From: Cupriavidus pauculus
Lineage (GTDB): Bacteria > Pseudomonadota > Gammaproteobacteria > Burkholderiales > Burkholderiaceae
Assembly: GCF_008693385.1 (NCBI RefSeq)
Contig: NZ_CP044065.1
Span: 3,591,001-3,655,000 of the forward strand
Direction of reading: 5' to 3'
DNA: 64,000 bases
The translations under genes and the position numbers were made by a program. The notes below the pieces were generated by a model. That model did no database searches. It saw only the letters and a program-made list of their open reading frames with translations, and had not been told where the DNA came from. Shown here piece after piece: positions 36,794-44,766 of the stretch. The number at the start of each line of letters is the position of its first letter. The first letter of the stretch is position 1.

Positions 36794-37905
36794 GCGCCGA
36801 CCGCATCGAGCGCGCGCTCTGGTCCGATCTCGCCGCGCGCGGGGCCGTCCAGGGCGAATACACGCCAACGATCCGCACGCCGTGGCCCATCCGTCTGCTG
36901 ATGGGCGCCGCGGGCTGGCTCGGGGCGATCTTCTGCCAGCTGTTCGTCTTCGGCTTTGTCTTCGCCTTCACGCGCAACAATGGCGCGGCGATGTTCGTGC
37001 TCGGACTGGTCATGGTGGCGCTCGCTACCGTCTTCTATCGCTCGTCTCGCGCCCAGACCGGCATCGCCGCCGGGCAGTTCGCGCTCGCGCTGAGCCTGAG
37101 CGGGCAGGGAATGATGCTTGCGGGGCTGAGCCTCGTCATGGGCAGCGGCATCGCGATCCGCGACAGCGCGTTCTGGCTGATCGTCGCCGCGATCGAGGCG
37201 GCGTTGTTCGTCGTCGTGCCGAACCGGCTCCATCGCTTCCTCGCCGCGCTGGCCACATGGTCCGCGCTGACCGTGGGGCTGTCGCTGCTCGGCGGCCACC
37301 TGATCGGCCAGCGGCTGATGATGCTGCCGGTGACCGTGGGCGTACCCGGTGCAGCGGCCATGGCCATCGTCATGTTGTTTGTCTGCAAGGAATCGAAGCT
37401 CGCCACGTCGGGCCGGCATGGCATGTGGATGCCCGCCGTCGATGCGACGCTGATCTTCGGACTCGGCGCCGCGTTGTTCGTGACCGGCGCGGCCAACCCC
37501 GCCGCGCTGCTGTTCGGCACTGGCAACCCATGGCCCGTGCCGGGCGCCTGGGCATGCGGCGCGCTGCTCGGCCTGATCCTGATCGCCTTTGCGGCCACCG
37601 AATGCCAGCGGCTGGCCGTGCCCGCGCGCACGCAGGCCGGCGTGCTCGGCGTGGCGCTCGTGTTCAGCGGGCTGATGCTGTTTGCGCCGGCCGTCACGGC
37701 GGGCCTGCTCGGCCTCGCACTGGCCCTGCGCCGCGGGTCGCTGCCGTGGCTCGGTTTGGCGATCGCCACGATCCTGCTCGGCTTTGTCTGGTACTACAGC
37801 ACGCTGCAATGGACGCTGCTGGCCAAGTCGATCACGCTGGCCGCGGCCGGCGTACTGCTGCTGGCCGCGCGTGCCGCGCTGGCGCGCACGAGGAGCGCAT
37901 CATGA
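36790..37905 (+). CDS. DUF4401 membrane protein
   Basis: A 371-residue protein of the DUF4401 family. The first 40 residues are polar (IERALWSDLAARGAVQGEYTPTI) and the rest forms around ten hydrophobic helices rich in Gly and Ala. It starts at ATG 36790, overlapping the DUF2157 stop by 4 bp, and is in turn overlapped by the GDYXXLXY gene. A multi-pass inner-membrane complex with its two neighbours is the most economical reading. No transport or catalytic motif is visible. Confidence 0.85.
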   Translation: MSADRIERALWSDLAARGAVQGEYTPTIRTPWPIRLLMGAAGWLGAIFCQLFVFGFVFAFTRNNGAAMFVLGLVMVALATVFYRSSRAQTGIAAGQFALALSLSGQGMMLAGLSLVMGSGIAIRDSAFWLIVAAIEAALFVVVPNRLHRFLAALATWSALTVGLSLLGGHLIGQRLMMLPVTVGVPGAAAMAIVMLFVCKESKLATSGRHGMWMPAVDATLIFGLGAALFVTGAANPAALLFGTGNPWPVPGAWACGALLGLILIAFAATECQRLAVPARTQAGVLGVALVFSGLMLFAPAVTAGLLGLALALRRGSLPWLGLAIATILLGFVWYYSTLQWTLLAKSITLAAAGVLLLAARAALARTRSAS

Positions 37906-38402
37906 AACGCTGGATCGTCGTGGCGTGGCTACTGACCCTTGCCGTGGCCACCGTCGGCATCGCCGCCAACGAACGCGTCCTCCGCGACGGCGAGGTCCTC
38001 TACCTGCGGCTGGCCCCGGTAGACCCGCGCTCGCTGATGCAGGGCGACTATATGGCCCTCAACTTCACGGCCGGCATCGAAATCGCCGCCGCGCAGGGCG
38101 CCCAGCACAAGACCGACCGCCGCGACGTGACAGTAGTCATCCGCCGCGACGCGAACCATATCGGCCAGTTCGTCCGCCTGCACGACGGCACCCCGCTGGC
38201 CGACGGCGAACAACTGCTGCGCGTGCAGAACGTCCCCACCCGCTGGGGCGGCAACGGCGTGCAGGTCTCAACGAACGCGTGGTTCTTCGAAGAAGGTCAG
38301 GCCAAACGCTACGAACGCGCCCAATACGGCGAGTTCCGCGTGGACAGGAACGGGCATGCGCTGCTGGTGGGGATGCGAGGGGAGGGGCTCTCGGCGCTCT
38401 AG
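37902..38402 (+). CDS. GDYXXLXY-domain protein
   Basis: A 166-residue protein with an N-terminal signal or membrane anchor (MKRWIVVAWLLTLAVATVGIAA), then a periplasmic domain with the family signature DPRSLMQGDYMALNF. The family is named from this motif and always follows DUF4401 genes. The last gene of the operon, it ends 15 bp before a strong terminator. Confidence 0.88.
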   Translation: MKRWIVVAWLLTLAVATVGIAANERVLRDGEVLYLRLAPVDPRSLMQGDYMALNFTAGIEIAAAQGAQHKTDRRDVTVVIRRDANHIGQFVRLHDGTPLADGEQLLRVQNVPTRWGGNGVQVSTNAWFFEEGQAKRYERAQYGEFRVDRNGHALLVGMRGEGLSAL

Positions 38403-38416
38403 CGCCGAGGCCAAAA

Positions 38417-38444
38417 AAAAAGCCCGGCAGCTGCCGGGCTTTTT
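38417..38444. terminator. Bidirectional rho-independent terminator
   Basis: A perfect 28-bp palindrome: AAAAAGCCCGGCAG on the left and CTGCCGGGCTTTTT on the right, each 14 nt. It reads as a GC-rich stem with a U-tract in both directions, ending the DUF2157 operon on the plus strand and ychF on the minus strand. Confidence 0.95.
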
Positions 38445-38459
38445 CATGACGCTACGACG

Positions 38460-39551
38460 TCAGACGTTGAACAGGAAGTTCATCACGTCGCCGTCGTGCA
38501 CCACGTATTCCTTGCCTTCTGCGCGCATCTTGCCGTTTTCCTTCGCGCCTTGTTCGCCCTTGAACGCGATGTAATCGTCGTAGGCAATCGTCTGCGCGCG
38601 GATAAACCCGCGTTCGAAGTCGGTGTGGATCACGCCGGCCGCCTTCGGGGCGGTGTCGCCCACGTGGATGGTCCAGGCGCGGACTTCCTTCACACCGGCG
38701 GTGAAATAGGTCTGCAGGCCCAGCAGCTTGAAGCCGGCGCGGATCACGCGGTCGAGGCCCGGCTCTTCCATGCCGAGGTCGGCCAGGAATTCGGCCTTGT
38801 CGGCATCGTCGAGGTCGGCGATCTCGGCTTCGATGGCGGCGCACACGGCCACTACCGGGGAGCCCGTGGTCTTCGCGTACTCGCGCACGGCGTCGAGGTG
38901 GGGGTTGTTCTCGAAGCCGTCTTCGCGCACGTTGGCCACGTACATCGTCGGCTTGGCGGTGATCAGGCAGAACGGACGCAGCGCTTCCCACTCTTCCGGG
39001 GCGAGGTCCAGCGTGCGGACGGCCTTGGCCTGGTCGAGCACGGCCTGGGCCTTCTCGAGCACGGCCACCAGGCGGATCGCTTCCTTGTCGCCGGCGCGGG
39101 CCGGCTTGACGTAGCGCGCGAGCGCCTTCTCGACCGTGGCCAGGTCGGCCAGCGCGAGTTCGGTGTTGATGACCTCGATATCGGACAGCGGATCGACGCG
39201 GCCCGCTACGTGAATCACGTTCTCGTCCTCGAAGCAGCGCACGACGTGCGTGATGGCGTCGGTTTCGCGGATATTGGCGAGGAACTGGTTACCCAGGCCT
39301 TCCCCCTTGGACGCGCCCGCCACGAGGCCGGCGATATCGACGAATTCGACCGTCGCCGGGAGCACGCGCTCCGGCTTGACGATCTCGGCCAGCTTCGCGA
39401 GCCTCGGATCCGGCACTTCCACGACGCCCACATTGGGCTCGATGGTGCAGAACGGATAGTTTTCGGCGGCGATGCCGGCTTTCGTCAGGGCATTGAACAG
39501 CGTGGACTTGCCGACGTTGGGCAGGCCGACGATGCCGCATTTGAGGCTCAT
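38460..39551 (-). CDS. ychF: Redox-regulated ATPase YchF
   Basis: A 363-residue Obg-family P-loop protein, the same length as E. coli YchF. The G1 motif is GLPNVGKST (9-17), with the Switch II region [20 protein letters not shown] and an atypical G4 in which NKxD is replaced (YchF binds ATP rather than GTP). A coiled-coil insert and a C-terminal TGS domain complete it. YchF associates with ribosomes and affects stress responses. It starts at ATG 39551 and is divergent from the UbiH-family gene across 185 bp. Confidence 0.96.
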   Translation of the reverse strand: MSLKCGIVGLPNVGKSTLFNALTKAGIAAENYPFCTIEPNVGVVEVPDPRLAKLAEIVKPERVLPATVEFVDIAGLVAGASKGEGLGNQFLANIRETDAITHVVRCFEDENVIHVAGRVDPLSDIEVINTELALADLATVEKALARYVKPARAGDKEAIRLVAVLEKAQAVLDQAKAVRTLDLAPEEWEALRPFCLITAKPTMYVANVREDGFENNPHLDAVREYAKTTGSPVVAVCAAIEAEIADLDDADKAEFLADLGMEEPGLDRVIRAGFKLLGLQTYFTAGVKEVRAWTIHVGDTAPKAAGVIHTDFERGFIRAQTIAYDDYIAFKGEQGAKENGKMRAEGKEYVVHDGDVMNFLFNV

Positions 39552-39736
39552 GGTGTCAGGCGGAAAATAGCAAAGGCTGTATTCTAGCGGATGGCCGCCC
39601 TCCGGCCTCCCTCTGTCTGCCCCCGGCCGCGCCGCCTGCCTCACAGCCCCCCCGCTATAATCCCCGTCATGATCAGTCCGCCACGCGGGCGAGCCGTGCG
39701 GATTCCCGCCGCGCGGACGCCGCTGGCCCCCAATCC

Positions 39737-40999
39737 ATGTCGTCGACGTCCTCTTCTCGTTTCCAGATCGCCGTGGTCGGTGGCGGCATCGTCGGCAAGG
39801 CCTGTGCCTTGCTGCTCGCGCAACAGGGCATGCAGGTGGCGCTGATCGCGCCGCGCCCCGCCAGCGATACCGCGCGGACCGGGGAGGACGACTGGGACAG
39901 CCGGATCTATGCGTTCTCGTCCAGTTCCCAGGCGTTGCTCGAGCGCCTGCGCGTCTGGGAAGCGCTGGACCCCGCCCGCATGCAACCCGTGCGCGATATG
40001 CGCGTGTTCGGCGACCAGAGCGCGGGCGAGACCGACCCCACGCCGCATGGCGACCTCCATTTCTCGTCGTACGCCGCCGCCGTGCCGCAGCTGGCATGGA
40101 TCATCGAGTCCGGACACGTCGAACGCACGCTCGACACCGCGCTGCGTTTCCAGCACCAGGTGCAGTGGTTCGACGATACCGGCGAGGTGTTCGAGCGCGA
40201 TTGCGATGGCGTGACCCTGACGCTGGCCCGCGGCGCCCGCGTGCGCGCGGCCTGCGTGGTCGGTGCCGACGGCGCGCGCTCGTGGGTTCGCCAGCAAAGC
40301 CATATCTGCACGACCACGCGCCGCTACCGCCAGCTGGGCGTCGTGGCGAATTTCCGATGCGAATTGCCGCATCAGGATACGGCCTGGCAATGGTTTCTCG
40401 GTTCCCCCCAGAAGCTCATGGCCGACGAGGAAGCCGAGAACGGCGAGATCCTCGCGATGCTGCCGCTGCCCGGCAACCGCGTGTCGATGGTCTGGTCCGC
40501 CGAGGAAGCCCATGCGCGCGATCTGGTCGCCCTGTCGCCCGAGGCGCTGGCCGCCACGGTCATGCAGGCGGCCGCGGGCGCCGTGGGCGCCCGTTTCGGC
40601 ACGCTGCGCTGCATCACTCCGGCACAAGGCTTCCCGCTCGTGCTGCAACGCGCGGAGCAGTTCGTGCAGCCGCATGTGGCGCTGGTCGGCGATGCCGCCC
40701 ACGTCATCCACCCGCTGGCCGGACAGGGCATGAACCTCGGGTTACGCGACGTTACGGAACTTGGGCGCGTGATGGCCGACAAAGAAGCGTTTCGTGCCGA
40801 AGGCGATCTGCGCCTGCTGCGCCGCTACGAGCGCGCGCGTGCGACCGATCTGCTCTCCCTGACCGCGGCGACGGACGGCCTGCATCGCCTGTTCTCGCTG
40901 CCCGGCAGCCCGGCGCGCGTGATGCGCAACCTCGGCATCCGCGCGGTGGGCCGGCAGTCGATGCTCAAGCAGTTTCTGATCGGCCGCGCACTGGGCTAG
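39737..40999 (+). CDS. UbiH/UbiF-family FAD-dependent hydroxylase
   Basis: A 420-residue flavoprotein monooxygenase. The FAD-binding motif is [21 protein letters not shown] near residue 11, DG motif [13 protein letters not shown] and [22 protein letters not shown] near 315 are all intact. Members hydroxylate the aromatic ring of ubiquinone precursors; whether this is UbiH, UbiF or UbiI type cannot be told by sight. A TATAAT-like hexamer at 39656-39661 with no strong -35 lies 75 bp upstream. dsbC follows 73 bp later. Confidence 0.92.
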   Translation: MSSTSSSRFQIAVVGGGIVGKACALLLAQQGMQVALIAPRPASDTARTGEDDWDSRIYAFSSSSQALLERLRVWEALDPARMQPVRDMRVFGDQSAGETDPTPHGDLHFSSYAAAVPQLAWIIESGHVERTLDTALRFQHQVQWFDDTGEVFERDCDGVTLTLARGARVRAACVVGADGARSWVRQQSHICTTTRRYRQLGVVANFRCELPHQDTAWQWFLGSPQKLMADEEAENGEILAMLPLPGNRVSMVWSAEEAHARDLVALSPEALAATVMQAAAGAVGARFGTLRCITPAQGFPLVLQRAEQFVQPHVALVGDAAHVIHPLAGQGMNLGLRDVTELGRVMADKEAFRAEGDLRLLRRYERARATDLLSLTAATDGLHRLFSLPGSPARVMRNLGIRAVGRQSMLKQFLIGRALG

Positions 41000-41072
41000 C
41001 GCGCCCCGGCATACGAATATCCCATCAATAGCAATCGGACGGGCATGCGGCCCGCCGACCTCTGGAGTCAGC

Positions 41073-41831
41073 ATGTTGCAAATGTTCCGCCGCAAATCGC
41101 TCCGCGCGACCGCGGCCGTCACCCTGGTGGGCGGTCTGGCCGCCGCCGGCTACGCGCTGCACGCTCTGGCCGCCGACGAGCCCAGCACCGCGAGCATCAA
41201 GGCGACCATCGAGAAAATGGTGGGCGGCCGCGCGGAAGTGCGCAGCGTGACCAAGACACCGGTGCCGGGCCTGTATGAAGTGAGCCTGGGCAGCCAGGTG
41301 GTGTACACCGATGCCACCGGCCGTTACATCCTCAACGGCGAGCTCATCGACACCAAGACCAGCACGAACCTGACCGAGGAACGCGTCGCGGAACTGAACC
41401 GCATCAAGTGGTCGGACCTGCCGCTGTCGCGCGCCGTGAAATGGTCGAAGGGCGACGGCAGCCGGACCATCGCCGTGTTCTCCGATCCGAACTGCCCGTA
41501 CTGCAAGCGCATCGAGCAGACCTTCCAGCAGATGGACAACATTACCGTGTACACCTTCCTGTACCCGGTGTTGTCGCCGGACTCGACGCAGAAGTCCAAG
41601 CAGATCTGGTGCGCGAGCGACCGTTCGAAGGCGTGGCGCGACTGGATGCTGAACCACGTGGCCGTGACGGGCAAGTCGGACTGCAAGAACCCGATCGACG
41701 ACAACCTCAAGCTCGGCCAGAGCATGAACGTGACGGGTACGCCGGCGGTGTTCTTTACCGACGGCTCGCGTATTCCGGGCGCGGCAGACGTGGCCACGCT
41801 GGAGCGCAAGTTCGCCAGCCTCAAGAAGTAA
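41073..41831 (+). CDS. dsbC: Protein-disulfide isomerase DsbC
   Basis: A 252-residue periplasmic thioredoxin-fold protein with a signal region near the N-terminus (cleavage probably after ALAA, residue 34), a DsbC-type dimerisation domain (SIKATIEKMVGG... LYEVSLGSQVVYTD), and the active site CPYC at 141-144 in SDPNCPYCKRIEQ. Two more cysteines (CASDRS and DCKNP) are present. The active site is CPYC where E. coli DsbC has CGYC. It would isomerise wrong disulfides with electrons from DsbD. Confidence 0.93.
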   Translation: MLQMFRRKSLRATAAVTLVGGLAAAGYALHALAADEPSTASIKATIEKMVGGRAEVRSVTKTPVPGLYEVSLGSQVVYTDATGRYILNGELIDTKTSTNLTEERVAELNRIKWSDLPLSRAVKWSKGDGSRTIAVFSDPNCPYCKRIEQTFQQMDNITVYTFLYPVLSPDSTQKSKQIWCASDRSKAWRDWMLNHVAVTGKSDCKNPIDDNLKLGQSMNVTGTPAVFFTDGSRIPGAADVATLERKFASLKK

Positions 41832-41871
41832 GCAGAACAAGAAGCAAGCAGCACAACAACGAGGAGACATC

Positions 41872-42873
41872 ATGACGTTCAACGCCCTGTTGCTCACGCA
41901 GGCCGACGGCAAGACCCAGGCCGCCGTGACCGCGCTCGAGGAGAGCCAGCTGCCCGATGACGGCGATGTGGTCGTTGCCATCGATTACTCAACGATCAAC
42001 TACAAGGACGGCCTCGCCATCACCGGCCGCGCGCCCGTCGTGCGCAAATGGCCGATGGTGGCCGGCATCGACGGCGCGGGCACGGTGGTGTCGTCGAGCC
42101 ATCCGAAGTGGAAGGCGGGCGACAAGGTCGTGCTCAACGGCTTTGGTGTCGGCGAGACGCACTGGGGCTGCCTGTCGCAGCGCGCGAAGCTCAAGGGCGA
42201 CTGGCTCGTGAAATTGCCCGACGCGTTCACCGCGAAGCAGGCCATGGCGATCGGCACGGCCGGTTACACGGCGATGCTGTCGGTGCTCGCGCTGGAACGT
42301 GGCGGCGTGAATGGCCCGGTGCGTCCCGGCGACGGCGACATTCTCGTGACGGGTGCATCGGGCGGTGTCGGCTCGGTGGCCATCGCGGTGCTGTCGAAGC
42401 TCGGCTATCGCGTGACGGCGTCCACGGGCAAGACCGCCGAAGCGGACTTCCTGCGCGCGCTGGGCGCGGCGGACGTGATCGACCGTACCGAGCTCGGCAC
42501 GCCGGGCAAGCCGCTGCAGAAGGAACGCTGGGCCGCGGTGATCGACTCGGTGGGCTCGCACACGCTCGTCAATGCCTGCGCGCAGGTGCGCTACGGCGGC
42601 GTCGTCACCGCCTGCGGCCTCGCGCAGGGCATGGACTTTCCCGCATCGATGGCGCCGTTCATCCTGCGCGGCGTGACGCTGGCCGGTATCGACAGCGTGA
42701 TGGCCGCGATGCCGCTGCGCGAGCGCGCATGGGAACGGCTCGCGCAGGATCTGGCGCCGGACCGGCTGCAGGCGATCACGCGCGAAGTCAGGCTGGCGGA
42801 GGCCGTCGAGGCGGGGCACCGGATCGTCGAAGGTGGCATGCGCGGCCGCGTGGTCGTGAACGTGAACGGGTGA
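41872..42873 (+). CDS. acuI: Acrylyl-CoA reductase-like MDR family oxidoreductase (AcuI/YhdH)
   Basis: A 333-residue zinc-free medium-chain dehydrogenase of the YhdH/AcuI family. Visible are YSTINYKDGLAITGR, PMVAGIDGAGTVV, the NADPH motif VTGASGGVGSVAIAVLSKLGYRV and CGLAQGMDFPASMAPFILRGVTL. AcuI-type enzymes reduce acryloyl-CoA to propionyl-CoA with NADPH, a detoxifying step. The zinc-binding cysteines of alcohol dehydrogenases are absent as expected. It starts at ATG 41872 behind AGGAGA and follows dsbC by 40 bp. Confidence 0.92.
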   Translation: MTFNALLLTQADGKTQAAVTALEESQLPDDGDVVVAIDYSTINYKDGLAITGRAPVVRKWPMVAGIDGAGTVVSSSHPKWKAGDKVVLNGFGVGETHWGCLSQRAKLKGDWLVKLPDAFTAKQAMAIGTAGYTAMLSVLALERGGVNGPVRPGDGDILVTGASGGVGSVAIAVLSKLGYRVTASTGKTAEADFLRALGAADVIDRTELGTPGKPLQKERWAAVIDSVGSHTLVNACAQVRYGGVVTACGLAQGMDFPASMAPFILRGVTLAGIDSVMAAMPLRERAWERLAQDLAPDRLQAITREVRLAEAVEAGHRIVEGGMRGRVVVNVNG

Positions 42874-42900
42874 GGCGGACGGGGCGCTACAATCGTGGCC

Positions 42901-44715
42901 ATGACGCCGATCCGCTACGCCATTGCTCCCCTCCATCCGGAAGCGCATCTGTTCGCCGTGACCGTCACGGTGGACACTCCGGATCCCGAAGGCCAGACCT
43001 TCTCGCTGCCTGCCTGGATTCCGGGCAGCTACATGATTCGCGAGTTCGCGCGCAATATCGTCCGCATCCGTGCCGACGATGCGCGCGGCCAGGTCGCGCT
43101 GACCAAGGTCGACAAGCAGACCTGGGTGGCCGCGCCCTGCAACGGTCCGATCGCATTGCGCTACGAGGTCTACGCCTGGGACTTGTCGGTCCGCAGCGCG
43201 CACCTCGACACCACGCACGGTTTCTTCAACGGTAGCTCGGTGTTCCTGCGCGTCGATGGACAGCAGGAACGGCCGTGCCTCGTCGAGATCGCGGCACCCG
43301 CGGGCGAGGCTTACGCCAACTGGCGCGTTGCCACCTCGATGCCCGAGGCGCGCGGCCGCGACGGCGCGAAGCGCTACGGCTTTGGCCGCTATCAGGTGTC
43401 GGACTACGACGAGCTCGTCGATCATCCCGTGGAAATGGGCGAGTTCGCGCTGGCCAGCTTCAAGGCATGCGGCGCGCAGCACGACGTGGTGTTCACGGGC
43501 CGCGTGCCCGGCCTGGACCTGCAGCGCATCTGCCGCGACCTGAAACAGATCTGCGAAGCGCAGATCCGCCTGTTCGAGCCGCGCTCGGCACGCGCGCCGT
43601 TCCTCGACAGTAACCGCCGCTACGTGTTCATGACGATGGTCACGACCGATGGCTACGGCGGCCTCGAGCATCGCGCGAGCACGGCGCTGATGTGCGCGCG
43701 CGCCGATCTGCCCGTACGTGGCAACAGCGAGACCAGCGAAGGCTACCGGACCTTCCTCGGCCTGTGCAGCCACGAGTATTTCCATACGTGGAACGTCAAG
43801 CGCATCAAGCCGGCGGCGTTCGTGCCGTACCGGCTGGATGAAGAAAGCTACACGCCGTTGCTGTGGCTGTTCGAAGGGTTCACGAGCTACTACGACGACC
43901 TGATTCTCGTGCGCACGGGGCTGATCGACGACAAGCAGTACGTCGAGATGATCACCAAGACCTGGAACGGCGTGCTGCGCGGCAACGGCCGCACCAAGCA
44001 GAGCGTGGCGGCCAGCTCGTTCGACGCGTGGACCAAGTACTACCGTCAGGACGAGAACGCGCCGAATGCGATCGTCAGCTATTACACCAAGGGCTCGCTG
44101 GTCGCGCTCGCGCTGGATCTGACCATTCGCGAGAAGACGGGCGGCCGCCGCTCGCTCGACGACGTCATGCGCGCGCTGTGGCAGCGCTATGGCCGCGAGT
44201 TCTACGCGCCGGGCCATGTCCAGCGCGGCGTGACGGAGGCCGAGGTGTATGCGCTGTTCGACGAGGTCACGGGCCTGCGGCTCGGCACGCTGCTGCGCGC
44301 GCTGACCGAGGGCACGGGCGAGATCGGACTGGTGCCGCTGCTGCGCGCGTTCGGCATCAAGGCCGAGACGCAGAAGCCCGCCACCGCGATCAACACGGCG
44401 GCGCTCGGCATCAAGACGCGCGTCGAGGACGGCTGGGTGCGCGTGACGCAGGTGCTCGACGATGGCGCGGCGCAGGCTGCCGGCATCTCGTCGGGCGATC
44501 TGCTCGTGGCCATCGACGGCCTGCGCGTGACCGGCGGCCAGCTCGACAAGCTGCTGGCGCGCTATCGCGCCGGCGATCGCACCGAGGTGCACGTGTTCCG
44601 CCGCGACGAGCTCCAGGTGCTGCCCGTCAAGCTGGGCCGCGAACCCGCCACGCAATATCGCGTCACGGTCGAGGAGGGCCGCCACGCCTTGCGCGCACGC
44701 TGGCTCGGTCAATAA
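42901..44715 (+). CDS. M61-family (glycyl aminopeptidase) peptidase with PDZ domain
   Basis: A 604-residue protein. The zinc site is HEYFHTWNVKRIKP near residue 292 (HExxH) with the distant Glu in LWLFEGFTSYYDD. An N-terminal beta-rich domain precedes it, and a C-terminal PDZ domain (residues about 495-570, GVRVTQVLDDGAAQAAGISSGDLLVAIDGLRV type) follows. The family hydrolyses N-terminal glycine or short acidic peptides. No signal peptide is apparent. ATG 42901 follows a GTG two codons earlier in frame. A TACAAT -10-like hexamer at 42888-42893 ends only 7 bp before the ATG, so a leaderless transcript is possible. Confidence 0.9.
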   Translation: MTPIRYAIAPLHPEAHLFAVTVTVDTPDPEGQTFSLPAWIPGSYMIREFARNIVRIRADDARGQVALTKVDKQTWVAAPCNGPIALRYEVYAWDLSVRSAHLDTTHGFFNGSSVFLRVDGQQERPCLVEIAAPAGEAYANWRVATSMPEARGRDGAKRYGFGRYQVSDYDELVDHPVEMGEFALASFKACGAQHDVVFTGRVPGLDLQRICRDLKQICEAQIRLFEPRSARAPFLDSNRRYVFMTMVTTDGYGGLEHRASTALMCARADLPVRGNSETSEGYRTFLGLCSHEYFHTWNVKRIKPAAFVPYRLDEESYTPLLWLFEGFTSYYDDLILVRTGLIDDKQYVEMITKTWNGVLRGNGRTKQSVAASSFDAWTKYYRQDENAPNAIVSYYTKGSLVALALDLTIREKTGGRRSLDDVMRALWQRYGREFYAPGHVQRGVTEAEVYALFDEVTGLRLGTLLRALTEGTGEIGLVPLLRAFGIKAETQKPATAINTAALGIKTRVEDGWVRVTQVLDDGAAQAAGISSGDLLVAIDGLRVTGGQLDKLLARYRAGDRTEVHVFRRDELQVLPVKLGREPATQYRVTVEEGRHALRARWLGQ

Positions 44716-44766
44716 CCCACCGGGGGGCGGCCGTCATCGCGCGCCGCCGCCCGAACGCCTCGCCCC

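Noticed and set aside
41989..44712. Antisense open frame of about 907 codons over acuI and the M61 gene
   Set aside because: Shadow of two well-supported genes; composition is that of antisense GC-rich codons.
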